Positions 9,335 to 19,864 of a stretch of DNA of 64,000 nt are shown here, one piece after another (position 1 is the stretch's first letter; each line of letters starts with the position of its first letter). This DNA comes from Meira nashicola. Taxonomy: Eukaryota; Basidiomycota; Exobasidiomycetes; Exobasidiales; Brachybasidiaceae. The DNA lies in NCBI GenBank assembly GCA_001600355.1, contig BCJU01000004.1, forward strand, positions 1,240,001 to 1,304,000, given 5' to 3'. The notes beneath the pieces were generated by a model, which saw only the letters and a program-made list of their open reading frames with translations, searched no databases and was not told the DNA's origin. Both the position numbers and the translations under genes were made by a program.

Positions 9335-10786
9335 TTAATTTGACACTTTCAAGAAAGCCAAAGTGAAGCCTAAAATTAGGCAGCAAATCGTCATTCCAGT
9401 CGAAGTCATTCGAATTGCCGAAGACGGTAGAGTGTCATGTTCAGCTGTGGCTTGTTTACTGGTTGAACTTGTTTGTACAGAGCGTGCTTGAGTGTTGGTG
9501 TATGTGGGAGCAGTGGATTTTGAAGATGGAGGTGCTGCTTTCCATCCTTTTGGTCTCCATCCGGGTAAAACATTGGCCGAAAAGAGTGCCGATCTTCCTT
9601 CTTGTGAGCTAAAAACATCTTCAGCGTTATGTGCAGCATCGGCAACGACGGTTAATCGCAAGCCAATTTGATTGTTGGATACATCAGACCAATCTGGTAA
9701 TTTATCAAAAGTGGCCGGAAATCCGTTCAAATCTTCATTGGTTCTTGCCAATGTGTTTACGTATTGCCACCAACTCAAATTACGATCACGTCTCTTCGTG
9801 CCTCCTTGCATTCGTGCCATACAATAATTATCACCGCTTGCTTTAACATCTTGATAGCCTACAATCGAAACAACATCACGAGTGATATATTGTTGGAAAT
9901 ATTGTTTGGGGGTCTTGAGTCCATCTGCAGTTCCGGTAAAATTATCAAAGCCATAACGCCATGTATTGTAATATTTACAATCTTTGCGTTGTGGTAAATT
10001 GTATCCATCACTCATCTTGCTTGGTCGATTTTTGGTAAAGTATGCGCAGGATGAAGGATCTCCATGAATGTAACGGATATGAGGTGTACTACTTTTCGGA
10101 GATTTGGCAACCATTGCGTATCTTTGATTTAATTGACCACCACCTCCATGTCCAACAACAGTAATATTTTTCAAATTAGGATATTTGGATGTGTTTGAGA
10201 ATTCATCAACAAGGGAATCCAATGCATCAAAAGAAGTCAACTTTGTTCCTGGTGGATGGACAGCGGGATCACCTGCTTGCCAAGCATTAACATCACCAAA
10301 AGCAAGCATTTCTTTCGTATATTGACCTGAATTGTACACTTCTGAAAAGAATTGAGGAGCGACAACGATTGCTGAATCACTTGCGCCATCAACGCCAGCT
10401 TTTGCTGATTCTTGTAAAATATTGTTCATCGTTGTCCAATATTCACCACCGTTTCGTAGTTTTCCATGAATCATAATGTATGCATGTTTGGCGGAAGAAT
10501 TGTTAGGATTTGCTGTCCAAAAAGCGGGAATTAATTCACCTCCAGAACCGACTGGAAGAGTGGTAAATGTCGAACCAGTAGGTGCTACAATTGCGGTGTG
10601 ATTTTCACCTTCATTATTCTTTCCTTTAGACATACGTGTGCTTGCATCTCTGGAAAGAAGTTTATGACCTGCACCTGCAGCATTCACTCCGCTATGGCCA
10701 AAACCAGAAGCAAAAGCGGTTGTGAAAGAAAGGATGCAGATTGTCGATAGCATGAACCATAATCGGTTCGACTGTGATGTTGTCAT
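9335..10786 (-). CDS. secreted, probably GPI-anchored alpha/beta-hydrolase-like protein, nucleophile Ser absent
   Basis: The frame is open to 10888, but the ATG at 10786 is chosen because a signal peptide follows (LWFMLSTICILSFTTAFAS). This gives 483 residues. The body looks like an alpha/beta-hydrolase: AYIMIHGKLRNGGEYW, then IVVAPQFF, then ITVVGHGGGGQLNQRYAM at the nucleophile elbow. Active members have Ser in the third position of GHSxGG; here the codon is GGA (Gly). The segment VIHGDPSS-like (RYIHGDPSSCAYF) and VVADAAHNAEDVF (possible catalytic-His region) are retained. A Ser/Thr-rich linker and a hydrophobic C-terminus (MTICCLILGFTLAFL) suggest a GPI anchor. Function is unknown; the missing serine suggests a non-catalytic or altered-mechanism member. 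Confidence 0.7.
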   Translation of the reverse strand: MTTSQSNRLWFMLSTICILSFTTAFASGFGHSGVNAAGAGHKLLSRDASTRMSKGKNNEGENHTAIVAPTGSTFTTLPVGSGGELIPAFWTANPNNSSAKHAYIMIHGKLRNGGEYWTTMNNILQESAKAGVDGASDSAIVVAPQFFSEVYNSGQYTKEMLAFGDVNAWQAGDPAVHPPGTKLTSFDALDSLVDEFSNTSKYPNLKNITVVGHGGGGQLNQRYAMVAKSPKSSTPHIRYIHGDPSSCAYFTKNRPSKMSDGYNLPQRKDCKYYNTWRYGFDNFTGTADGLKTPKQYFQQYITRDVVSIVGYQDVKASGDNYCMARMQGGTKRRDRNLSWWQYVNTLARTNEDLNGFPATFDKLPDWSDVSNNQIGLRLTVVADAAHNAEDVFSSQEGRSALFSANVLPGWRPKGWKAAPPSSKSTAPTYTNTQARSVQTSSTSKQATAEHDTLPSSAIRMTSTGMTICCLILGFTLAFLKVSN

Positions 10787-12665
10787 ACTGACGGCTGAAC
10801 GAGGATATGTTAATTGCCCTACAAAATGAATGTCGATGATTGTGAAATCAGTAAAGTCTTTGTCGAGTTGGCGAGTAGGTGATGGCAATCGTGACGATGT
10901 TTGAATAAATGAATGTTTACGTTAATCGATTAGCATCTGAGTAAGCAACTAAGGCCTTTTTGTCATTCATATGCTTCTTGCCAAGATCCAAAAGTCAGGG
11001 CGAATTTCTTGAAAGTACGAGTGTTGTTGACACGATTGATGGAACAGACGGTAAAGTTTATTCTTTATCAAATCTTTAGTCTGATTCTAGCGTTCCTCGG
11101 CACTCGAAACGGTTAAGAAAGAAAGTGAACTTGGCCAAGTTTACCTCCTATGCTTTCATTGGAAGACAAGGATGTAATCGTGCTTTGAGACTGAATCACC
11201 ACCCAAAAATAAAAGTAAATGTATGCAGAAAGATGTGGAAGAAAAAGCTGTGTAAGAGTGGCAGTACTGCTACAGGCCTCTTTCTTGCGTCTTTGCCGAA
11301 ATAGTCTGGATGTAAATGAATATGTATTGAATATGCCGAAATGGAAGATGATGTGAGTGTAAAAGTGAAAGTGAGAGGGCCCTGTCCCTATTGTGTTGCA
11401 GAGGAGAAAACGTTGAATTGAAGGAAGAAGAAGAAGTCTTTTTTGGCGGTAATGCTAAGAGATGCGTCTGCAATGCAAGTGCTTGCTTGCTTACGTGCCT
11501 GCCTAAGATTTGATGAACAATGAATTGCAAATGTTACGATGCATGGATCCCTTCCTTTCTATGTGCATGAATTTCAAGCGGCTTTTTCTACCAATAAACA
11601 TGTATAAAATTCGAGCCAAATGGCTTTTGATGCATACACATAAATTGATCACTAAAATAGATTTCGTATTTTTCTGAGGGTAGCGTTTTTGATACAGTTC
11701 AATCAATCGATCAATTACATACGCTAACGATTGGAATGTACATACTCTCTGCCTATGCAAACCATCAACCATGAAGGAAAAAAGTTTTCTTCGCGCTGCG
11801 CACCCGCACAATACTGTACGTGGGTAAAAGAAAGTTTTCTTCTTTCAGTCGTTTCCCTACATAATTCCTCACGTCGGTGTTTAATACACACTGCGCTGCG
11901 CCCAAAAAAAATTAATAAAGGAAAACAAGGCATCCACCCGGCATGAAGCGGACGTGGGCAAGAGTTTGAGGGTGGGTACCATTGGCGCAGCGCGTGCGAA
12001 CCTCCCCCTTTTCCTTATGAGTGTGTGGGCGTAAATTGATCGAAGCAAAAAGCAAAAGAGTTTTTCTATGCAGATTCCGCCAAGCCATAATTACGGCACC
12101 TTCAAAAAGGGGCGCTCATAGGTACACTCAATGTCCAAAAATAACTTTTTGCTTACGTACAAACATACCTGTATATGTATATATTACTGTTACCATCTCG
12201 AGATCCGTTTTCCGAGTCAAATGATAATCAACAGTGTCGATAAATTTAACCCGATCTTCAGGTACAAGCCACAACCATAAGATGCACTAACTTTTTAACG
12301 CACACTCAGAATCAAAAATGTAGATAATATGAGAAACGATTTTCCCTTCTTTTTGAAGGTAGATAAATCGAGCAATGATCTATTCTATTCAAGAGAAAGA
12401 AGTAGTGATGAAACAAAGGATGCTGTAATAAAGTCGTTTGTTAATTTGAGTGGAAAGTAATGTTGATGTGCTTGAGATGTGTATGTATGTTGTATAGACT
12501 TTTGGTCTTTGAGATTGAGATTATCGATACAAATGCGAAGAATGAAAACGAGAATCGAAAATAAATAATAAAAAGTTGGGGAGTGAGTCCGGTAGCCCAA
12601 AAAGAAAAGGTGTATTAAAACATAGGTCCAATTTGCTTACTATGTATTTGCAGCAAGTACACATT
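10787..12665. other. long intergenic region, no gene seen
   Basis: 1.88 kb between a divergent-side promoter (hydrolase gene) and the 3' end of the GDPD gene. Only short, low-complexity open frames are visible. A homopurine/homopyrimidine-biased stretch lies around 11335-11440. No tRNA-like B box or repeat was recognised. Confidence 0.45.
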
Positions 12666-13796
12666 TTAGGCTGTTGCAACCATACTTGGTGTGATTGCAG
12701 CCGCATTTGGTAAATCGGATTTGCCAACACTCAAAGGAGGTACATCTCTATCTGCCAATGTTGTGAGTGAAGCAGGAGATGAATCCAAAACGCTTCCAGT
12801 TTGAATGGTAACTTTTGGAGGTACATCCATCTTATCCAAAGCGCCTTCCACCCAAGCTTGTTTGAATGTACAACCCGCCCTTCCTTCTAATTCGCTCATC
12901 CAAACAGCTTGTTTGAGAAATTGTGGTAACATCCAATACTGTAATGTAGCCCAACGGAAAAAGAATCCAACTTTTTCACTTCTTGCTAATGCGAAATCGT
13001 CTTGCATTTCTTGTCTAACGTTTTGGAACATATCCGTTTTATCAGTCAAAATTGCTTTTACGCCCCATCGTGTTGCTTCAATCATTTCATCACGACGGTT
13101 AACTGTCCAAACAAAGACATCCTTTCCTTCTCTGCGAGCATCTGCCAAGAAATTTTGTCCTTCGGATCCGACTAAGCTGGGGAACCACATACTGAAACCG
13201 TCGCAATGTTTCCAAAAGTATGTTCTTGCCATTGTTGGACTTCCACCGATGTGTACTCTGCGGAGAGTAGGAAGATATGCCAAGGCTGCTTTCAAGAAGA
13301 CGGGATGCCACAATCCTAAAATTAAACGAGGAGAAAGATCTTCTGCGAAATTGTCATGTTTTTCGACGGTTTCTTTCATTAATTTGAACAAGCGTTCGGG
13401 ATCATTTTCCGGCTTGATATCAATGTTAAGTTTGACGTGACGATTTTCAGGTCGCATCAATAAATCGCAAACTTGTGCGAATGTTGGAATTTGTTGATGA
13501 GGTTTTGCTTTTGTACGAACGTTTTCGATTATACCTTTCCATGGTTGATCGCGAATCAATCCTTTTCCGTCCGTCGTTCTGCTCAAAGATGGATCGTGGA
13601 ACATGATTACCATATCATCCGATGTAACGTGAACGTCACTTTCCAATCCTTCTGCTCCATCTCGGATTGCTCGTTCAAAAGAAGCGATTGTATTCTCTGG
13701 GAAAGCGGCAGAAGCTCCACGGTGACCCCAGCATTCAGGCATGGGCGGCTTGACCGTTGGCGAAAGCTTTGGAGATTTGGTCCAAGGGCGAGACAT
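12666..13796 (-). CDS. PGC1: glycerophosphodiester phosphodiesterase family, PGC1-type phospholipase C
   Basis: A 376-residue intronless protein. The GDPD catalytic motifs are all visible near the N-terminus: HRGAS with His25, PENT with Glu34, ESDVH with Glu52/Asp54, and MFHDPSLSRTTDG with His67. KLNIDIKP near residue 125 is the next family motif. VFVWTVNRRDEM and GVKAILTDKTDMF near the end of the barrel are the usual C-terminal strands. This layout (GDPD domain starting almost at the N-terminus, about 320-380 residues) matches fungal Pgc1, a phosphatidylglycerol-specific phospholipase C of lipid droplets and mitochondria. Substrate is assigned from family likeness. The C-terminal 60 residues are unconserved-looking and end without an obvious membrane span. 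Confidence 0.82.
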   Translation of the reverse strand: MSRPWTKSPKLSPTVKPPMPECWGHRGASAAFPENTIASFERAIRDGAEGLESDVHVTSDDMVIMFHDPSLSRTTDGKGLIRDQPWKGIIENVRTKAKPHQQIPTFAQVCDLLMRPENRHVKLNIDIKPENDPERLFKLMKETVEKHDNFAEDLSPRLILGLWHPVFLKAALAYLPTLRRVHIGGSPTMARTYFWKHCDGFSMWFPSLVGSEGQNFLADARREGKDVFVWTVNRRDEMIEATRWGVKAILTDKTDMFQNVRQEMQDDFALARSEKVGFFFRWATLQYWMLPQFLKQAVWMSELEGRAGCTFKQAWVEGALDKMDVPPKVTIQTGSVLDSSPASLTTLADRDVPPLSVGKSDLPNAAAITPSMVATA

Positions 13797-14785
13797 TGTG
13801 TGTAAAAATGATTTGAATGTGAAAGAAGAAATGCGTCAGATAAAAAGGTTCGATGACGATTTGAATGCCAAATAGACGGTATCCGCTATTGGATTATGAC
13901 GAAATAAAAAATGGGAATTGATCCAGAAATGAGTGGGGATATATACTTTTCCGAAGAAGAAAAAGATGAATGACGCAAAGAATGTCGTATTGACTCTATA
14001 CTTTCAACCCAAATAAGATTAGAAAGAAAAAGAATCAAGCCATTCTATAATTCCGGGGATGAACTTGTTGTTATGTGAAAATAGGGGATAAACAATCTGA
14101 ACTCAGATTCAAGCCCACGGCAAAGATCTGAGGTAGAATGAATGGGGTTGTAATTGAGCCGATAGATATGGGCGTCAAAAATTTAAATCAAGATCGATCG
14201 CGCTTCTTGTCGGGCGGCGGCGTCGTAGTTTGGAGGGAATTTGGGATTCTCCTTGGGAATGAAATGAATCAAAGGGATGATTGTAAAAAGATAAGTTTGC
14301 CTCGGTACAACATTCTTCCCATCCGAGGATGAACCTTTTGTATGTGTGTATATGTGTCTGTCGATCAAGAACACATCAATTAGGTTCCCTCGAAAATCCG
14401 AGAAAGTTTTGGAACGAACGTGTGTTGATCGCGTAGGGGTGGAGGAAACGCGCCAAAAATTACAGTGGACAAATGCAGCGCCACTAGTGATGTGACAACA
14501 TTTTGATAAGGGCACATTGCATGCATGCATATAATAGAAGCACAACCCAAAACGCCCAGCAGCAGTCTCGGAAAAAGGGGGAGTTTTTTCATTTGCGCGA
14601 GCAACAAAAAAAAAAGTGAAAAATTTCCTCTTTGTTTGCAAATCTAGCTACGTAAAGGCAAATTACGAGCATGAGAAATTGTCAAACGCCTTAGGATGCG
14701 TCATTGTGCGCGTTTTCTTCATTCAATCCGGCCCGAAGTGACACATTGTTCATTAGAGGTAACCAACAAGTGTGTATGCATCTGC
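13797..14785. other. intergenic, possibly holding a missed 3' exon
   Basis: 989 bases between the GDPD start and the 3' end assigned to the next minus-strand gene. No recognisable domain is present. If the neighbouring gene is spliced at its internal GTGAGT (see its entry), its last exon could lie here. A GCATGCATGCATATA run occurs at about 14519. Confidence 0.35.
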
Positions 14786-15532
14786 TCAGCGCCGGATGAA
14801 TATGTCCCTGAGAAAAGCGTGGAATAGGGCCCTAGGAAACGTTCCCTCCAGCGCTAAAGGAACGGATGCGTGATAGGGTGAAATGGATGGGAAGGGCTTT
14901 ACTATTTGCTTTTGGTTAAACTGGATCATCCATTCAGCCAAAAGCAAAATAAAAAAAGGTTGAGACAAGCTCCAATTTTTCGGACCCTGTATTTCTTTTA
15001 CGTAAACGCGTAAAGAAAAAAGCCAAGGAATCATTTGTCCGTTCCCCGCACTTCTCATTTTTTGTTTATTTTTTGTTTTACTCACCTTATTTTCGTCATC
15101 ATTCATTTTGGATTGTGGTGGTGGCATTTGAATTGGTGGATAATGAAATTCGATAAAAGAACGAATGTTTGAATAAATCGAAAAAGGTAACCAATTGACC
15201 AAAATTGAAAGTGTTCTCCCTGCGATTAATTCAGTTTTATAACGTGTACCTAAAGCTCTATATTGACGAATGATTAATTTTACCCAATCAAATCCTGTTT
15301 TTGGTGCCGGTTCCAAAAGAGAATAATCAAAAGGTGGAATTCCGTGGGAGTTGCGCGTTGTTTGTTGAATTTGTTGTTGTTGTTCTTGTTCCTGCGTCGT
15401 CTCTTCAACGGTTTTAGAACGGCGAGATTGTAGATTGGCGCTTGTTTGAATTGAGATTGCCGTTGAATTAGAGCTAGGGTATTCTTCGGTTTCTTTTTCT
15501 TGATTGGTAAGAGTACTCATTCGGGCAACCAT
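14786..15532 (-). CDS. hypothetical protein, possibly with unresolved 3' exon
   Basis: I do not recognise this gene. The open frame encodes about 248 residues from the ATG at 15532; a second ATG at 15520 is equally possible. The N-terminal 65 residues are Ser/Thr/Gln-rich, with a Gln-rich run near residue 60. A compact, conserved-looking stretch follows (FDWVKLIIRQYRALGTRYKTE, then LSILVNWLPFSIYSNIRSFIEF). Just after it, at about 15085, the sequence AAG-GTGAGT is a good 5' splice site, and the translation beyond it changes in composition. The real protein may therefore leave this frame there and continue in an exon I could not place. Amphipathic and weakly hydrophobic, so membrane association is possible. 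Confidence 0.45.
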   Translation of the reverse strand: MVARMSTLTNQEKETEEYPSSNSTAISIQTSANLQSRRSKTVEETTQEQEQQQQIQQTTRNSHGIPPFDYSLLEPAPKTGFDWVKLIIRQYRALGTRYKTELIAGRTLSILVNWLPFSIYSNIRSFIEFHYPPIQMPPPQSKMNDDENKVSKTKNKQKMRSAGNGQMIPWLFSLRVYVKEIQGPKNWSLSQPFFILLLAEWMIQFNQKQIVKPFPSISPYHASVPLALEGTFPRALFHAFLRDIFIRR

Positions 15533-16815
15533 AAACAAGTGAAAGAAGTGTGTATGTTAGTTGATTTGTTGAAATCTAATAAAACAATCTCAATCTTTCG
15601 ATCGTGGTGGAAAAGAGAATGAGTTGGGATTATTTCTCTTGGCTGCCAGAGAGAATTTGTGATGAAAATTTCGATTTGATAATATTCGAGCCGATGGCTG
15701 AATATCGCTTAAAACGGATCCGTAATTAAAGCTGCGCAAAGATGAGACCCTTACTTTGTGACTTGTTTTTAATAATGTCACTTCCCACAGCGATCGAAAA
15801 TTATCTTCACCTCGAAGGTTTCTCCAGAAAAAAAAAAGTCGTAAAGAGATGTGAAAAATTAGCGGGTTTTCTTGATGGTGATGATGAAAATAAAGCCGGT
15901 TCGGAGAATTTGTAATTCTTTCACTGTAACTTCGGCTTACCGTTCTTTACGCTTCTTCCCTCGGACAAAGAATTGCATGCATGGAAGGCCGGATAAAAAG
16001 GTCGCTCTTCACTCCATTTTACATATTTAGGTGCAAAATAATTTTAGAAGCGGCGCCGCTTTGTCCACCTATACCTCTCTCATTTCGGGTGACAAATTTT
16101 CTTGTCTATTAGTCTATTCCGCCTTCATTCTCTTTGCGTCCGCACTCCTTCTCAAAACGCACTGAATCGACCTCCTTTTCTTTGTAAGTCATCTCATTTC
16201 AAAATTCTTTCACTTTTTGTTTGACAAAAACTGAACAACTTCCTTCCCTTCGGCAATTTACCCCACGTCAATGTACTGTACTGTACTTTTTTGCTTCTTC
16301 TTGCGTGATCGGCTAAAGTGCATGCATATAGACTACATGTGTAGGCCGATGTATGTATGCTACCTGTATGCATTTTCGCGCAACTTTCTCTTAGCACATC
16401 ATTAACGCACGCGCCGACTACGCCCTTTCCGCCCGCTCTCAATTTTTCTATTCTTCTTTTTCAACAAAAATAATAAAAAATTGCACATAGACTATGTAAG
16501 AAGGGTTTTTATGGAGAGTACTTACTTGTATTGTGTGCAAAGCGTGCCTGAATCTTAAGGGGGAATGAACATACAAACAAAACCCCTAACCCTGTTCCCA
16601 CGCATGATGAAGTACACATACATACATACATGCTATACGGCTTCTTGCATGTCAGATTTGCCGCGGCTCAATTTGATCATTGATCAGACGAGAAAGTTTT
16701 AAGTCATGGAATAAATATGATGAATTGAAAAACACTATAGAAAGCTAATTTTTATGTAAGGGAAACAATCCTATCCTGAAAAGAGGAAGAGCATATGTAT
16801 ATGTATAGTTTTTAT
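15533..16815. other. intergenic, no gene seen
   Basis: 1.28 kb upstream of the hypothetical gene and downstream of the thiolase. A 63-codon minus-strand open frame (15590-15781) with a basic start looks like a presequence but has no continuation, so it is not called. TAGACTA words occur at about 16327 and 16488. Confidence 0.4.
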
Positions 16816-18177
16816 TTAAAGCTTAGATTCTGGCAAAGCTGGAGGTAAATAATCGGAAACGTGCTTTGAACGAACTTTAGCAAGATCTTGTTCGGAAACA
16901 CGACGACATTCGTTGGCAACATTGTAACCTAAACGATCGGCAGTTGTTTTTCCTTTTTTGTAGAAACCAGGTTTACGTAAAACTGTTACTACACAACTTC
17001 CACCTAGACCTAAATTATGACTCATTGCATTTTTAACATCTTTAACTTGTAAATCACCTGCTTCTTCACGTAATTGTAAAGTGAGATAGAAGATCATACC
17101 TAATCCAGTTGCACCTAAAGGATGTCCTTTTGATTCTAAACCACCGGAAGGGTTAATGACCCATTTACCTCCATAAGTGAAATCACCTGCATCGACGAGC
17201 TTATGTGCTTCTCCTTTTCCACACAAACCAAGAGCTTCATAAGTGATCAATTCGTTTGGTGCGAAACAATCGTGTAATTCGATAACTTGAATATCTTTTG
17301 GTGTAATACCTGCTTGTTTATATGCGATTGAAGAAGCACGACGAGTCATATCTGATCCGGCCAGCTCAATTCTTGAACGATCTTCGTACAATTTAGGTGT
17401 ATCAGTTGAAACGCCCATACCGACTAATTCAATAGCACGATCTTGTAAATTATGCTTTTGAACGAATTCTTCACTTGCAACAACTGCTGCTGCTGCACCG
17501 TCTGAAGTTGGCGAACACATTGGCAATGTTAATTCACGTGTAATCTTTCTTGCTTTTGCAACTTGTTCATGTGTTTGTGGGAATCGGAATTGAGCGTATG
17601 GATTTTTGACCGAATGAGTGTGATTCTTTGCTGAAATTTTAGCGATATGTTCTTGTTTGGCACCATATTTCTCCATATATTCTAAACCGGCAGCTGCAAA
17701 GATACGAGCACTAAAAGGACCAAATTCTTCTTCTTTGTATTCCTTTTCACCTTCAATTTCGAATAATTGAGCAGTTGTACCTTCCATTGGATTTGCACGA
17801 TCATCCCATGCAGAACCTAAAGAACCAGGAGCCATCTTTTCGAAACCTAAAGCTAAAGCGGCATCAGCTTGACCAGACATAATTGCAGTTACTGCATGAA
17901 CGAAAGCAGAAGAACCTGTTGAACAATTATTATTCACATTCACGATTGGAATACCAGTCATTCCTAATTGATAAAGTGCACGTTGACCGCATGTTGAATC
18001 ACCATAACAATAACCGACTGCAGCAGTTTCAATTTGATCATAATTAACTTCTGCATCTAATAATGCTTTCGTTGATGCTTCTAATGCTAATTCAGGATAA
18101 TCACGTTCACCACGTGGTTTATCGAATTTGGTCATACCAACACCGACAACAAAGGCTTTACGAGGATTGTACGGCAT
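16816..18177 (-). CDS. peroxisomal SCP-x type thiolase (3-oxoacyl-CoA thiolase)
   Basis: The open frame reaches 18240, but the ATG at 18177 (MPYNPRKAFVVGVGMTKF) fits the family start and gives 453 residues. Thiolase hallmarks: NNNCSTGSSA with the acyl-accepting Cys85, the HDCFAPNELITYE block, and GGLESKGHPLGATG near residue 345 with its catalytic His. The glycine-rich HNLGLGGSCVVTVL end motif holds the second active-site Cys. The last three residues are SKL, a canonical type-1 peroxisomal targeting signal. Known for the family: the thiolase part of sterol carrier protein x cleaves branched-chain 3-oxoacyl-CoA. Here there is no fused SCP2 domain. It most likely acts in peroxisomal beta-oxidation. 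Confidence 0.92.
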   Translation of the reverse strand: MPYNPRKAFVVGVGMTKFDKPRGERDYPELALEASTKALLDAEVNYDQIETAAVGYCYGDSTCGQRALYQLGMTGIPIVNVNNNCSTGSSAFVHAVTAIMSGQADAALALGFEKMAPGSLGSAWDDRANPMEGTTAQLFEIEGEKEYKEEEFGPFSARIFAAAGLEYMEKYGAKQEHIAKISAKNHTHSVKNPYAQFRFPQTHEQVAKARKITRELTLPMCSPTSDGAAAAVVASEEFVQKHNLQDRAIELVGMGVSTDTPKLYEDRSRIELAGSDMTRRASSIAYKQAGITPKDIQVIELHDCFAPNELITYEALGLCGKGEAHKLVDAGDFTYGGKWVINPSGGLESKGHPLGATGLGMIFYLTLQLREEAGDLQVKDVKNAMSHNLGLGGSCVVTVLRKPGFYKKGKTTADRLGYNVANECRRVSEQDLAKVRSKHVSDYLPPALPESKL

Positions 18178-19231
18178 TTTGAATGATGAGAAGGAGTTGT
18201 GTTTTGTGTGTAAGGGTGTGTGTGTGTGTGATTTGTACAAGGATGGTGGTATTTAAGTAAGAGAATCTATTCCGCTCATGAATGGATATTTATAAAAACG
18301 ACTGATTCTCTTCCCCCCGGCCAAGAAGGCACCGGTGATCGGTAAAATGAAAATCCGCACGAAAGGAGAAGGGATAGAAATGTAGGCAAGAAAGCACACA
18401 TTCGAGAAAAAAATAAGCAGTTTCCCCGCTCTTCCAATCTCGCTACTCCACCATTCACATAAATATAAATAAAATACGGAAATACATCTCGCTAGAATTA
18501 AAATTTGGCAATTAAGCAGTCTAGCAATTGAATCAACACCCCTGCCCTGCGCCTGCGCCTGCGCTACGATAAATTATTGTAAAAGTGCACTTCTTCAGCT
18601 TTCGGACCGTAAAACCGGTTTAATGTTTAAACCGAGTAAAATCCAATGCTCATAATCACAGCAGACATGATTCTTTTTTTTGTTTGTTTGCACGAATAGC
18701 CGTAAAACGGCTTCTTAATTACCAATAATTACCTTCAGACTGTTTTGAGATTTTAGAAGTTGGCCAAATTGAGCTACATAGATTAGAGGTATAAGAACGA
18801 TGATTATGTAATAAATACCCGATTTCGCTCCACTTACAAATCATACGCTTAGACTATACACGCTCAGCAAGCAGTGCATAGTCTACATTAATAATATTTT
18901 TTCTTGCATTTTTAATTTAAAGCTTTTTTTGTTCTCATCAAGTTGAACAATCTCGCACATCCGATCAAAAGCTGAGCGTTATTTCATCTTCACGCTCAGT
19001 CAAAACAATCTGCAAATAAACGAGCACAGCCTAATTGTTTCTTAAGTCACAAATACAACTGCTACTCTTGCGAGTCACTGCTGCTGAGTAAGGTACAAAT
19101 ACAAAGATTTCGAATTTCGAATCGAGTCATAAGTCCACCTTCAAAATCCAAAACAGTGGAAAATCTCGGTACCGTTTTGTGGAACAGATTGTCGATCAGA
19201 TAGTATAATCCTACGCAGGAACGGGAAGAAA
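18178..19231. other. divergent intergenic region
   Basis: 1.05 kb between the thiolase (minus) and PET117 (plus). A CA-rich 5' leader lies just upstream of the thiolase start. A GC-rich, hexamer-repeating stretch (CTGCGC copies) is at about 18546-18565. TAGACTA/TAGTCTA words occur at about 18853 and 18883. No gene seen. Confidence 0.4.
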
Positions 19232-19581
19232 ATGTCTAGAGCTGCAAAAGTTACTTTAGCAGCTTCTTTGGTTGTTTCTGCTACAACTGTTTGGGCAGTT
19301 CATTATATGCAAATTCAAGAACGTGAGGTGAGTAAATGCGTTTGATTTGAATGATGAGATGAAAAGAATGCTGATGCTGTCTACTTTCTCTTCTCTTCCA
19401 GGTCATGCACAAGGGCGTAGAAAGAGATGCGGCAAGACAGGCGGAAAAGAAACGACAGAGAGCGTTGGACTTGGAATTGAACAAAGAAAGAGAGAAACAA
19501 TTTCAACAAATTCAACCTACCAAAGGATGGTTAAGTGGAAAGAGTCAGACTCAAAATTCAGAACAGATACCGGAACGGTAA
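19232..19581 (+). CDS. PET117: cytochrome c oxidase assembly protein PET117
   Basis: Two exons, 19232-19327 and 19402-19581, separated by a 74-nt GTGAGT...CCAG intron, give 91 residues. The product starts MSRAAKVTLAASLVVSATT, a single membrane span, followed by the family signature VHYMQIQEREVMHKGVERD. The rest is a charged helix (RQAEKKRQRALDLELNKERE). This matches Pet117, a small mitochondrial inner-membrane protein that works with Cox15 in heme a synthesis for cytochrome c oxidase. Length is typical for fungi. The frame is closed by TAA at 19579-19581. Confidence 0.9.
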
Positions 19582-19864
19582 AAAAGGACTTTACAACACA
19601 CTGTACAATAAGGCAAAAAACGAATGTGATTTATTGATAATTAAAGAGAAACAAATGAATGACTAGAATAAAGCTATAATATGCGATAGTAAATGAAGAT
19701 GATCAATCGAATTTGGTTTTGAATTGTGAGAATGATGTATTAAAGTACAGATGCGAAACAAATATCATTTGTTTGTTGGATATAGAGTATGCAATGCGAA
19801 CGAAACGAAACGAGAATGTTGCAATCAAAAAAAAACTTGAAGCAACGATTGCGACCTAGAAAGC

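Noticed and set aside
10787..12665. tRNA or other structured RNA genes in the long gaps
   Set aside because: No convincing pair of A and B boxes (GGTTCGANNCC) or terminal T run was found by eye; snoRNA-type genes cannot be excluded without a covariance search.
12805..13440. 211-codon plus-strand frame inside the GDPD gene
   Set aside because: Antisense to a protein with all GDPD motifs; no domain, no independent promoter.
15590..15781. 63-codon minus-strand frame with presequence-like start
   Set aside because: No splice site that leads into the neighbouring frame was found and no family likeness; treated as chance.
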